From contig LJCX01000028.1 in the NCBI GenBank assembly GCA_001298545.1, positions 248,001-312,000 on the forward strand: a DNA stretch of 64,000 nt. The letters are read 5' to 3'. The DNA comes from Actinobacteria bacterium OV320 (GTDB taxonomy: Bacteria > Actinomycetota > Actinomycetes > Streptomycetales > Streptomycetaceae). Positions 1-7,560 of this stretch are shown here, piece by piece. The position numbers were made by a program, and so were the translations under genes. Within the stretch, counting starts at the first letter, position 1. Each line of letters opens with the position of its first letter. The notes below the pieces were generated by a model. The model searched no databases and was not told the DNA's origin. It was given only the letters and a program-made list of their open reading frames with translations.

Positions 1-424
1 CCGCCTCGCGGACGGCCTCCACCGCGGCGAGCGGCGAACCGCCCGTGGTCGAGGTGTCCTCGACGACCAGGACCCGCCGGCCCTTGATCTCCGGGCCCTC
101 GACCCGCCGCTGGAGCCCGTGCGCCTTCGCCGCCTTGCGGACGACGAAGGCGTCCAGCTTCTTCCCGCGCGCGGCGGCCGCGTGCAGCATGGCGCCGGCC
201 ACCGGGTCGGCGCCCATGGTCAGACCGCCCACCGCGTCGAAGTCGAGCTCGGCGGTCAGGTCGAGCAGCACCTGCCCGACCAGCGGAGCGGCCTCCCCGT
301 CGAGGGTGATGCGGCGGAGGTCGATGTAGTAGTCCGCCTCCAGCCCCGACGACAGGGTCACCTTGCCGTGCACCACGGCCTTGTCCTTGATCTGCTGCAG
401 CAGCGCGCCACGTACGTCCGTCAT
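1..424 (-). CDS. pyrE: Orotate phosphoribosyltransferase (C-terminus outside window)
   Basis: Converts orotate plus PRPP to orotidine 5'-monophosphate in pyrimidine biosynthesis, in the cytoplasm. The reverse translation starts MTDVRGALLQQIKDKAVV and contains the PRPP-binding signature VLVVEDTSTTGGS near residue 115, plus GGLTMGADPVAGAML, both typical of bacterial PyrE. The ATG at 424 follows a purine-rich stretch. The gene runs leftward off the window, so only about 141 residues of the usual 180 or so are visible. The aldose-epimerase-like gene lies 36 bp upstream on the same strand and may be cotranscribed. Confidence 0.93.
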   Translation of the reverse strand, partial: MTDVRGALLQQIKDKAVVHGKVTLSSGLEADYYIDLRRITLDGEAAPLVGQVLLDLTAELDFDAVGGLTMGADPVAGAMLHAAAARGKKLDAFVVRKAAKAHGLQRRVEGPEIKGRRVLVVEDTSTTGGSPLAAVEAVREA

Positions 425-460
425 GCCGCCCAGCTTAAAGGCGAAGCCGGGAGGCCGAAC

Positions 461-1258
461 TCAGAGCCGGGTCCAGCGCCAGGCGGTGGTGGCCTCCAGC
501 GGATCCAGGGGCGTGACCAGGCGCGGAAGCGTGTTCAGTCCGTCGGGCGGCCCGGTCTGCGGCTCCACGCACACGGCCGCCTCCTGCTCGTCGTAGACGA
601 CGACCCACTCCTCGGGGCTGGTCACCTTCAGCTCCAGCCGGCCCGGCCAGGTGAGGCCGACGGCGACACCGCCGGGCATGCCGAAGCAGTCGTCCCAGGG
701 GCCGGGCTTCGGCTCGATCCGGTTGCCGGTCGGCAGATGGTCCTCGCCGCGCTCCTCCTGCCACGCGGGCTCGAAGGAGACCCGCACGTCCTGGTCGTCC
801 GGGCCGCCGAGGTTGCGGTTGAACCAGGGGTGCCAGCCGATCTGCGCCGGGAAGGACGAGCCGTGCGTCTCCACGGCCATCGCGAGGTTCAGGGAGTCCT
901 CGGTCAGCGTGACCACCTGGGTGACCCGGCCGGGATAGGGCCAGGGTTCCACCAGGTCGTACGTCAGGACGGCCTCGTCGGCGGTCCGCCGCGCCACCTT
1001 CCAGGCACCGTCGCGGACGGTGCCGTGGATGGCGTTGGGCGCGGCGTTGAGCGGCATCTGGCGGACGGTTCCGCCGTCCCGGAAACGGCCGTCGCGGATC
1101 CTGCCGCACCAGGGGACCATCGGGAAGCACCCGAAGCGCTCTCCCTGGCGCAGCAGTTCGAGGCCGCCGACGCGCAGCCCACCGACCCGGCCGCCGTTGC
1201 CCGGCTGGACGGTCACCTCCGCGTCGCCCGCGGTCAGCGTGATGTCTTCGTCACTCAC
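461..1258 (-). CDS. Aldose 1-epimerase family protein
   Basis: A 265-residue cytosolic galactose-mutarotase-like protein that probably interconverts alpha and beta anomers of a sugar or sugar phosphate. Recognisable motifs are PMVPWCGRIRDGRF (about residue 46), NAIHG (about 74), the catalytic-histidine region IGWHPWFNR (about 140) and a late CVEPQTGPP that supplies the family's acidic residue. The length suits the short mutarotase/YeaD-like branch. ATG 1258 starts a protein that begins directly with the first beta strand. It lies between the SRPBCC gene and pyrE, all on the minus strand. The true substrate cannot be read from sequence. Confidence 0.88.
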   Translation of the reverse strand: MSDEDITLTAGDAEVTVQPGNGGRVGGLRVGGLELLRQGERFGCFPMVPWCGRIRDGRFRDGGTVRQMPLNAAPNAIHGTVRDGAWKVARRTADEAVLTYDLVEPWPYPGRVTQVVTLTEDSLNLAMAVETHGSSFPAQIGWHPWFNRNLGGPDDQDVRVSFEPAWQEERGEDHLPTGNRIEPKPGPWDDCFGMPGGVAVGLTWPGRLELKVTSPEEWVVVYDEQEAAVCVEPQTGPPDGLNTLPRLVTPLDPLEATTAWRWTRL

Positions 1259-1381
1259 GGGACGACCCTACTGGGGCGGCCGGACCGGTGCGGTGGCGGA
1301 CCGGCCGAGACGCCGGGCAAGACGCCGGGCGAGGCACCGGGCCGCGGGCCGCGCTGTCGGCCCGCGTGGAGGTGTCCGTCC

Positions 1382-2248
1382 TCAGCCGCGTCGGCGCAGC
1401 GCCCTGCCCACCACGATCGCCGACGCCACGACCAGTGCGGCGGCCGGAGCGGCCCACCGCAGCGTGCTGTTCGGTACGACGGTCTGCGGGGCCGGGACCG
1501 GTGCGTAGCGCCCGCGCGGCGGGGCGTGGTCCACCTCCTCGGCGCTGCGCCCGATCATCGTCCGACGCGCGTGCGCGGCCTCGGCGGGCGGCTCTCCGGG
1601 CCCGGCGAGGTCATCGAGCCCGGCGGGCGACACCTCCGCCTCGAAGACGGCCCCGGGGACCGGTGATTCGTCGACGTCATCGAGATCATCGACGTCATCG
1701 ACCGCGTTGCCCGCGTTGCCCGCGTCGACGTGGTCGGCGGCGTCGTCCAAGGCGTCCGCATCCACGGCTTCCGCCGCTTCCGCCGCCTCTGTCGTTTCCG
1801 CCGTTTCTGCGGTTTCTGCGGATTCTGCGGTTTCCGCGGCCAGGTTCGCCGCGAAGCGGTTCAGCAGCCGGGTGACCGCCGAGTCCACCGCCTCCGACGG
1901 CAGCTCCGCGATCCGGCCGTCCGCCGACGCCGTCCCCTCGAAGCGGAGCGTCGTGCCCGCCTCCGCCTCCCGCAGCCACAGCGTGAGGATCGGCTTCACC
2001 ACCCCGCTGCCGCGCACCTCGGTCGCGTCGCCCTCCACGGCGTACGCACCGTCCTCGCGCGGGGAGACGCGCAGGGCACCCCGGTACGTGATGGTGTGCC
2101 CGCCGACCCGCACCTTCAGCCGTCCCGCGACGGGCTCGGTGCCCGCGTCCTGCTGGAGCCCGGGGACCGCCCGGGCCACCCGCGCCGGATCTGCGAGAGC
2201 CGCCCTCAACCGCTCGGCCGGAACCGGAACGAACACCTCTTGCTCCAT
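1382..2248 (-). CDS. SRPBCC/CoxG-like protein with Ala/Glu/Asp-rich linker and C-terminal membrane helix
   Basis: A 288-residue protein starting MEQEVFVPVPAERLRAAL. The first 150 or so residues look like the START/SRPBCC (carbon monoxide dehydrogenase subunit G-like) fold: PARVARAVPGLQ, a central KVRVGGHTITYRG strand pair, and a long C-terminal helix ending LLNRFAANLAAE. A low-complexity linker of Ala/Glu/Thr and then Asp/Val/Asn repeats follows. The protein ends with one hydrophobic helix (AAPAAALVVASAIVVG) and RRRG, suggesting a tail-anchored membrane protein with the fold on the cytoplasmic side. ATG 2248 is chosen because the SRPBCC fold begins there. Ligand and role are unknown. Confidence 0.75.
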   Translation of the reverse strand: MEQEVFVPVPAERLRAALADPARVARAVPGLQQDAGTEPVAGRLKVRVGGHTITYRGALRVSPREDGAYAVEGDATEVRGSGVVKPILTLWLREAEAGTTLRFEGTASADGRIAELPSEAVDSAVTRLLNRFAANLAAETAESAETAETAETTEAAEAAEAVDADALDDAADHVDAGNAGNAVDDVDDLDDVDESPVPGAVFEAEVSPAGLDDLAGPGEPPAEAAHARRTMIGRSAEEVDHAPPRGRYAPVPAPQTVVPNSTLRWAAPAAALVVASAIVVGRALRRRG

Positions 2249-2346
2249 GACATCGGAGCCTACCCAGCAGGCACGGGAAAGCACCCGGCGAAACCGGGAT
2301 TCGGCTCCGCCGGGCCCCGGCCGGTGATACGCCCCTTGGCGCCGGG

Positions 2347-3993
2347 TCAGTACCGCGGATGCACCAGTGTCGAGGGCCGCAGCCCCGTCACCCGGGTCGC
2401 CTCCGCGGCCCGCGCGTCCGCCGTCAGTTCCGCCTGGGTCAGGGTGCGGGGCGGCTGCCCGAGCCCGTCGAGGCGCAGGGGCGGGCGGGTGTCGGCGGTG
2501 GCCAGGACGAAGCCCCAGTCGCGGGGGGCCCGGGAGCCGCCCGCGGTGTCGGGGCCCGCGGTGCGGCCGGCGTCGCGGCCGTCCACGCGGTAGGGGGTGG
2601 TGTGCAGGCCCGCCGCGCGCATCGTCGCCTCGACCGTCCAGAACGCGCGCGGCCGGCCGGCGACCGGCCCCGCGTGCACGACGAGGCGGCCGCCCGGGGC
2701 GAGGGCGCGGCGGGCGAGGCCGTAGAACTCCTGGGAGTAGAGCTTCGTGCTCGCCGTCATGCCGGGGTCGGGCAGATCCGCGACGACCACGTCGTACGTC
2801 GCCGGAGGGGCCCCGCGCAGCCACTGGAAGGCCTCCCCCGTGGCGACATGGACGCGCGGGTCGCCGTAGACGTGGTCGTTGAGGCGGGACAGGCCCGGGT
2901 CGGTGCGGGCCAGCCCGACCAGGCCGGGGTCGAGTGCGACGATGTCGGCGCGGCGCACGCCGGGGTGACCGAGGACCTCGCGGGCGGCCAGGCCGTCGCC
3001 GCCGCCGAGGATCAGCACGCGCGCGTGGGGGCCGCTCATCGCGGGCCGGACGAGGGCCTCGTGATACCGCCGCTCGTCGTGGCCGGCGAAGCGGAGCCGG
3101 CCGTCCAGGTAGAGGTCGAGGGGCCGGCCGTCGGTGCCGCCGGTGAGGACGATCTCCTGGACGCCGGTCCGCACCGCCACGCGCACGTCGTCGCCGTACA
3201 CCGCCTGCCGGGCCGCCCGTTCGAAGTCGTCGACGAGGACGGCGGCGGAGGCGAGGACGCCGAGGACGGTGATGTTGGCGACGAGGAGCAGGCAGCGGGC
3301 CCGGCAGCTGAGGTCGCGCCGGAAGAGGCCCAGGACCAGGGCGGCGCCGGCCACGACGTTGACCCCGCCGGTCAGCAGGGAGCTGGTCAGCTGGCCCAGG
3401 AAGGGCAGCAGCAGGAACGGGAAGGCGAGGCCGCCCACCAGCGCGCCCACGTAGTCCGCGGCGAACAGGTCGGCCACCGCGCCGCCCGCGTCCTGGCGGC
3501 GGATGCGCTGGATGAGCTCCATCAGGAGGGGCACCTCGGCGCCGATGAGCACACCGATGGCGAGGGAGAACGCGACGAGGAGCACGCGGGGGCCGTGGGC
3601 CCACACGCCGCCCCAGTCGCCGGTCCAGGCGAACACCGCGTAGAGCGCCATGGCACTGCATCCGCCGACCAGCGCGAGGGTCGTCTCCAGGGCGCCGAAG
3701 CCGGCCGCGGCGAACCGGCGCAGCCGTTTGGCGGCGAGGGAGCCGATGCCCATCGCGAAGACCATGACGGACAGCACGACGGATGCCTGGGTGACGGAGT
3801 CGCCCATCAAGTAGGAAGCGAGTGCGACGAGTTCCAGTTCGTAGACGAGACCGCAGGCCGCGCAGACGAAGACGCACGCGAGGACCAGGAACCGCCCGGT
3901 GGCCGGCCGGACGGGGAGCCGCGCGGGCCCCGGCGCGGGCGGCTCCCGGTCCGGTCGGACACCGGGCGGGGCCGGTGCGTGCGGTTCGATCAC
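2347..3993 (-). CDS. Membrane-fused spermidine synthase-like protein
   Basis: A 548-residue protein with a polytopic N-terminal half (about seven hydrophobic segments between residues 33 and 250, including ACGLVYELELVALASYLMG) and a C-terminal spermidine synthase-like methyltransferase fold. The latter shows VLILGGGDGLAAREVL, the SAM-fold glycine loop, and YDVVVADLPDP, which replaces the aminopropyltransferase substrate motif. Known Streptomyces relatives are annotated as membrane polyamine aminopropyltransferases; the reaction here is inferred. A DUF2617 gene lies 96 bp upstream on the same strand. ATG 3993 gives a short Pro-rich cytoplasmic leader before the first helix. Confidence 0.85.
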   Translation of the reverse strand: MIEPHAPAPPGVRPDREPPAPGPARLPVRPATGRFLVLACVFVCAACGLVYELELVALASYLMGDSVTQASVVLSVMVFAMGIGSLAAKRLRRFAAAGFGALETTLALVGGCSAMALYAVFAWTGDWGGVWAHGPRVLLVAFSLAIGVLIGAEVPLLMELIQRIRRQDAGGAVADLFAADYVGALVGGLAFPFLLLPFLGQLTSSLLTGGVNVVAGAALVLGLFRRDLSCRARCLLLVANITVLGVLASAAVLVDDFERAARQAVYGDDVRVAVRTGVQEIVLTGGTDGRPLDLYLDGRLRFAGHDERRYHEALVRPAMSGPHARVLILGGGDGLAAREVLGHPGVRRADIVALDPGLVGLARTDPGLSRLNDHVYGDPRVHVATGEAFQWLRGAPPATYDVVVADLPDPGMTASTKLYSQEFYGLARRALAPGGRLVVHAGPVAGRPRAFWTVEATMRAAGLHTTPYRVDGRDAGRTAGPDTAGGSRAPRDWGFVLATADTRPPLRLDGLGQPPRTLTQAELTADARAAEATRVTGLRPSTLVHPRY

Positions 3994-4089
3994 GACTGCG
4001 ACGTTACGTCACGGCATGGTTGCCCTTCGTCACCCACACGTGTGGAATCCGAGGTCGTTCGCGGGGCGGACGTTTGAGCCGCCGGCGCC

Positions 4090-4644
4090 TCAGGCTCCCT
4101 GGGCGGAGGCGCCCACGGACAGGCCGGGACCGCCCGACCGGACCCGGACACCCACCCTCGTCCTGGTCGCCACCAGCTGCCCGTCCTGCGGGTAGGCGTG
4201 CCAGGTGCGCCAGTGCACCTGGCCGTCGCTGCGGTGGGCGAGCAGGGCGGTGAAGGCGTGCGGGCTGCCGGGGAAGACGCCGGCGAGGCCGTGCGGGTGC
4301 TCGGAGACGAGGGCCAGGAGTTCCTGGGCGCGGCCCGCGAACTGGCCGGGCGAGAGCTCCTCGACGCGCGCCGCGAACTCGTACTCCCAGTCGCCGACCC
4401 GCTTGGCGACTCCCAGCGGGAGCGGGGTGCTGCTGCCGGGGAGGCAGGCCACCGTCTCGGAACAACTGCCCTGCTCCTCCTCCAGCAGTACCTGGTGCGA
4501 TGCGCCGAGCAGTCTCAGCTGCAACCTGGCAGCGGACAGTTCGAGGTCGAGTGTGGCGAGGGCGGGCAGCGGCTCTCGCCCCAGGGCCCAGGCGAGATCG
4601 GCCGCGCGCGTGTCGGTGTAGGAGGTGTTCAGGGTCGTGAGCAT
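4090..4644 (-). CDS. DUF2617 family protein
   Basis: A 184-residue cytosolic protein starting MLTTLNTSYTDTRAADLAWALG, with ELSAARLQLRLLGASHQV and a central GDWEYEFAARVEEL block, a pattern I associate with actinobacterial DUF2617 proteins. These genes commonly neighbour the membrane spermidine-synthase-like gene, as here. No catalytic motif is visible and the function is unknown. It ends in the basic stretch ATRTRVGVRVRSGG. Family assignment is from recollection of the sequence pattern and context. Confidence 0.75.
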   Translation of the reverse strand: MLTTLNTSYTDTRAADLAWALGREPLPALATLDLELSAARLQLRLLGASHQVLLEEEQGSCSETVACLPGSSTPLPLGVAKRVGDWEYEFAARVEELSPGQFAGRAQELLALVSEHPHGLAGVFPGSPHAFTALLAHRSDGQVHWRTWHAYPQDGQLVATRTRVGVRVRSGGPGLSVGASAQGA

Positions 4645-5053
4645 GGATCGGCTCCGCGGAGACGCAAAGAGAGGAGGGGGCAGGTCGGCGCACCCCGGTC
4701 GAAGCCGGGAGAACGGCCCCGGTCGGCCCGGTCCGGAAGGTCGTCCGCACGGGACGTCCGAAGGGGTCCGAGGGGCTGCGTTGGTCGTCTAGAGGGAATC
4801 ATGAACTGCGGTTGCTCCACAGCGTTTTTACCCAACTTCGTGGGGTTTCCATCCCTCGGGGGGTCCACAGCTCAATTGTTCAACTATGGCGTACCCCGGG
4901 CGGCCCAGACGTGCATCCGCGCGCCCCACATGAAAGGGGCGAGCGCGGGTAGACGATGCGGCCGTCCCGGGCGTACGACCGCGGAGCCCGTGGTCGGCTC
5001 GGGCCCCGCGGTCCGGATGCGGCTTCCCCCGCGGGGAGCTCAGCTGCCCCGTG
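4645..5053. other. Intergenic region of about 400 bp with a hairpin
   Basis: No convincing coding region. The stretch near 4795-4890 is less GC-rich than its surroundings and may carry the promoter of the leftward DUF2617 gene. At its right edge is a hairpin (4977-5013) that probably ends transcription of the Gly-rich gene. Confidence 0.5.
4977..5013 (-). terminator. Probable terminator of the Gly-rich small gene
   Basis: GACCGCGG at 4977-4984 pairs with CCGCGGTC at 5006-5013, with an inner CCCG/CGGG pairing. It lies 40 bp past the stop of the leftward small gene. No U-tract follows, as is common in Streptomyces. Confidence 0.5.
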
Positions 5054-5350
5054 TCAGCTGCCTCCGCCGCATCCGCCGCCCCCGCCGCCGCAGGACGATC
5101 CGCCGCCCCCGCAGGACGACCCGCCGCCGCAGGAGTGGCCTCCGTGGTGACCGCCGCCGGAGCCGCCGTCTCCGCCACTGTCGCCGGCCCACCAGCTGCC
5201 ACCGCCACCGCCGGCCGCGCTGCCGCCGCCGCTGTAGCGGCGCGGCCGGCCGCCGCGGTACGACCTCGCGGCGCCGCGAGTGCGGACGTTGACCAGCAAG
5301 GCCGCCACGAGCACGATTCCGATCACCGCCAGGATGATGCCGAAGACCAT
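5054..5350 (-). CDS. Small Gly/Ser/Cys-rich membrane protein
   Basis: A 98-residue protein starting MVFGIILAVIGIVLVAALLVNVRTRG: one N-terminal membrane helix, a basic linker (SYRGGRPRRY), and a C-terminal tail almost entirely Gly, Ser, Cys and His, with repeats of SSCGGGG. The ATG at 5350 is preceded by a GGAGG ribosome-binding site at normal spacing, which decides the start over longer readings of the frame. The repeated Cys could bind metal or form disulfides; no function is known. It is the last chromosomal gene before the integrated element. Confidence 0.72.
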   Translation of the reverse strand: MVFGIILAVIGIVLVAALLVNVRTRGAARSYRGGRPRRYSGGGSAAGGGGGSWWAGDSGGDGGSGGGHHGGHSCGGGSSCGGGGSSCGGGGGGCGGGS

Positions 5351-5459
5351 GGCGCCACCCTCCTTTCCTGTCCCCCGAAGCGGCCCCCCGTGGGCGCCTC
5401 GCGTGGCGTCCGAGCGCCACGTGCACGGGGGATGCCCGCCCGTCTCATCTGCCAAAGCA

Positions 5460-5478
5460 GAGTTGAGGAACTTCAGAG
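5460..5478. other. attL candidate
   Basis: GAGTTGAGGAACTTCAGAG, matching 21506-21524 at 18 of 19 positions. It lies 62 bp beyond the end of the integrase gene, as expected for the int-proximal junction. No tRNA gene overlaps it. Confidence 0.7.
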
Positions 5479-5496
5479 GGTTCTCCCGAAGAAAAA

Positions 5497-5530
5497 GCCC
5501 CTGACCTGCACAGAGGGGCAGGTCAGGGGC
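5497..5530 (-). terminator. Rho-independent terminator of int
   Basis: GCCCCTGACCTGC (5497-5509) and GCAGGTCAGGGGC (5518-5530) form a perfect 13-bp stem with an 8-nt loop. On the minus strand it is followed by a run of five T. It sits just past the integrase stop and insulates the chromosome from the element's long leftward operon. Confidence 0.88.
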
Positions 5531-5540
5531 CGTCTGAGTC

Positions 5541-6806
5541 TCACTGGGCCGTCTGTGGGCCGTGATCTTCCTGAGAGATGCGCTGGAACACGGAGTCGAT
5601 GGCGCGACGGGCACGCTCGCGGCTCTCGGGCATCAGGTGGGCGTACACCCGCAGCGTCAGCCCCGGATCGGCATGCCCCATGTACTCGCTGACGGCCTTG
5701 ATGTTCTCGCCCGCGTCCAACAGCGCGGAGGCGTAGAAGTGCCGCAGGGCGTGCATCCCGTGCTCACGCGCCGACTCGTACTTCCCGTTCTCATCCGCTT
5801 CCGGGGGGATGAGGCCCGCGACCGCGAGAGCGGGCTTCCACTCCTTGCCGTTGAAGTTGCTCCGCCACACCATGCCCCCTTGCTCAGCCGTGAAGATCAG
5901 CCGGGCGGATACCTTCGGACCCTCCGGCACGTCCCAGGGCAGCGTGATCTCCACGGGCTTGCAGGCGTCCATGTGTGATCGGAGAGCTTCCGCCAGGGAG
6001 TCGGGCAACGGCACGTCTCGCTTCTTGCCACCCTTGGGGAGAGCGAACACCGGGTGCCCTTCCACGTGCTTGATCTGCCGGACCACGTGAAGCATGCGCC
6101 CGTCGGCGTCGATGGCGTCCTCAGCCAGTCCGAACACCTCGCCCTGCCGCAGACCGCATCCGGCGCCGACGTCGACCATCGCTCGGTACCGCTCCGGAAG
6201 GGCCGCTCGAACGGCGAACACCTGGGCGGGCACCCATGGGACTACGGGATGCGCGTCAAGCTTGGGCCGCCGAACGGTCCGTGCACCGCACGGGTTGCGC
6301 GACAGCAGTGCGTCATCGACAGCGGCAGACAGGACCGACTGAACGTCCGCGAAGATGTTCCGGGTGTAGGAAGGACCCACGCCGGGCTTTGCTTCCAGCG
6401 CGGCCAGGAGCTCCCGGATGTGTTCAGGCCTGAAGGTCCCGATCGGCCGGGAGCCAAGCACCGGGTAAACGTGGAGCCGCAAGCGCCGGCCGAATTCCTT
6501 CCGGGCCATCGGGCTGGACGTCTTGCTGTCCAACCACTTGTCGGCGTACTGCCGGAACGTGATCCGTACGGACTTGGGATCGGTGTACTGACCGCGCGTC
6601 ATGTCCGTCTCAATGGCGCTCAACCACTTCTCAGCAAGTCGCTTCTTACCGTCAGGGAAGCTCTTGGACTTCTCGGCGCCGTCCGGGCCGATGTACCGGG
6701 CTCGGTAGCGCAGGCCGCTGCCGTAGCGGTCGCTCTTTACGCGGACGGTCTTGCCGCCGGCGTTCGTCTCGGTCTTGAACCAGCGGTCTTGGATGTGGCC
6801 TGCCAT
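5541..6806 (-). CDS. int: Tyrosine site-specific recombinase (integrase)
   Basis: A 421-residue integrase that catalyses integration and, with Xis, excision of the element. An Arg/Lys-rich arm-binding-like N-terminus (1-60) precedes a SAM-like core-binding domain (about 75-170) and the catalytic domain. Active-site residues visible are R220 in CGLRQGEVFGL, H352 and R355 in MHALRHFYAS, H378 in MGHADP and the nucleophile Y388 in LRVYAHL. The full set implies an active enzyme. The ATG at 6806 has upstream GAGAGGA. It lies 79 bp downstream of xis with a strong hairpin between them, and its 3' end is next to the left attachment repeat. Confidence 0.95.
   Translation of the reverse strand: MAGHIQDRWFKTETNAGGKTVRVKSDRYGSGLRYRARYIGPDGAEKSKSFPDGKKRLAEKWLSAIETDMTRGQYTDPKSVRITFRQYADKWLDSKTSSPMARKEFGRRLRLHVYPVLGSRPIGTFRPEHIRELLAALEAKPGVGPSYTRNIFADVQSVLSAAVDDALLSRNPCGARTVRRPKLDAHPVVPWVPAQVFAVRAALPERYRAMVDVGAGCGLRQGEVFGLAEDAIDADGRMLHVVRQIKHVEGHPVFALPKGGKKRDVPLPDSLAEALRSHMDACKPVEITLPWDVPEGPKVSARLIFTAEQGGMVWRSNFNGKEWKPALAVAGLIPPEADENGKYESAREHGMHALRHFYASALLDAGENIKAVSEYMGHADPGLTLRVYAHLMPESRERARRAIDSVFQRISQEDHGPQTAQ
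5546..5563. repeat. Possible integrase arm site, left copy
   Basis: GGGCCGTCTGTGGGCCGT differs at one base from 21385-21402 near the other end. In the excised circle the two copies would flank the attP core in direct orientation. Overlap with the integrase C-terminal codons makes chance similarity possible. Confidence 0.4.
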
Positions 6807-6830
6807 GAGGCGGCGGTCCTCTCAACACGC

Positions 6831-6866
6831 AGCAGGGAGAGCCGCCAGGTAGCGGCTCTCCCTGCT
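6831..6866 (-). terminator. Strong hairpin between xis and int
   Basis: AGCAGGGAGAGCCGC (6831-6845) and GCGGCTCTCCCTGCT (6852-6866) form a perfect 15-bp stem with a 6-nt loop. No T-run follows on the minus strand. It may attenuate int relative to xis or stabilise the xis message. Confidence 0.7.
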
Positions 6867-6885
6867 GTCTGCGGCGGGTGTTGGG

Positions 6886-7128
6886 TTAGGCGGCGTTTTG
6901 GTCGGTCCTCTTGCGTTCCGCGACGTGGGCCAGCACGTCGGCAGGGTCGTAGCGGATGTACTTGCCGATGCGGAATCCAGGCGGCCCCATGCGCTTCCGG
7001 CGCCACTGGTAGACGGTCTCTTTGGGCACCTCGAAGATCTCGGCGATGTCGTCGGGGGTGAGGTAGCGGTCCGGCAGCCCGCCGCGGAGCGTGGCGCGCG
7101 GGTCCGGCTGTTCACGTGCGGTGCTCAT
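6886..7128 (-). CDS. xis: Excisionase-like HTH protein
   Basis: An 80-residue protein starting MSTAREQPDPRATLRGG. It holds a MerR-like winged-helix motif of the HTH_17/excisionase type: RYLTPDDIAEIFEVPKETV then WRRKRMGPPGFRIGKYIRY. Such proteins bend attachment-site DNA to favour excision. The ATG at 7128 has a clear GGAGG ribosome-binding site, so it is preferred to an ATG at 7197 that would add 23 unconserved residues. It lies immediately upstream of int and downstream of the ATGACGCA repeat array, which probably contains its promoter. Confidence 0.85.
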   Translation of the reverse strand: MSTAREQPDPRATLRGGLPDRYLTPDDIAEIFEVPKETVYQWRRKRMGPPGFRIGKYIRYDPADVLAHVAERKRTDQNAA

Positions 7129-7189
7129 GGCGTGTCCTCCGTGCGCGGCGAGGGTCTTGTTCGGCGTGCCTGTCCGAGGTGCGGATTTC

Positions 7190-7395
7190 TGCGTCATGGC
7201 GTCATGAGCGTCACTTAGGGCTCTGACCTGCGGTTTTGTTCAACGCAGTGGTTAGGGCGTGCGTCATGTCGGCGTCATGGGGTGCGTCATCGAATGACGC
7301 AGATGACGCAGGATGACGCAGAGCCAGCCGTCTGCGTCATGCCTGTCGTTGCAGGTCAGGGGCCGTTTTTCGGCTCGCATGACGCGCATGACGCA
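7190..7395. repeat. Iteron-like array of ATGACGCA/TGCGTCAT
   Basis: Eight perfect 8-mers occur in about 200 bp: TGCGTCAT at 7190, 7260, 7283 and 7333, and ATGACGCA at 7294, 7303, 7313 and 7388. One-base-short or one-mismatch copies lie at 7199, 7208, 7272 and 7379. The dense core 7283-7320 has facing orientations. It lies between the replication genes and xis/int. By position it could be the replication origin bound by a Rep protein, or an operator for xis-int. Confidence 0.75.
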
Positions 7396-7502
7396 GCGTC
7401 TTCCTTCTTAGGACAAAGAAAGGGCTGCCTGTTGTAGTTCGGTGCGCCTCACAGCGCGAAGAAGGAACCGCTGCGCGGCGCGACCTGGGGGCGGCGTCCC
7501 GC

Positions 7503-7540
7503 CGAACAGCAAGAGGAGCACGTGCTCTTCTTGCTGTTCG
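7503..7540. repeat. Near-perfect 38-bp palindrome downstream of the helicase gene
   Basis: The two 19-nt arms (CGAACAGCAAGA... and ...TCTTGCTGTTCG) match except at one pair and meet without a spacer at CACGTG. It lies 20 bp past the stop of the leftward helicase gene, so it may act as its terminator. Its closeness to the iteron-like array also allows a role in replication initiation. No T-run follows. Confidence 0.65.
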
Positions 7541-7560
7541 CGTGTGCCTGCAGATCGCGG

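Noticed and set aside
2249..3877. Extension of the SRPBCC gene frame to an 831-codon minus-strand frame
   Set aside because: This upstream part is Arg/Pro-rich and lies in the shadow of the spermidine synthase-like gene. The SRPBCC fold starts at ATG 2248.
5440..5500. tRNA gene at the attachment site
   Set aside because: No T-loop GTTCGA-type sequence or cloverleaf arms are present at either end of the element.
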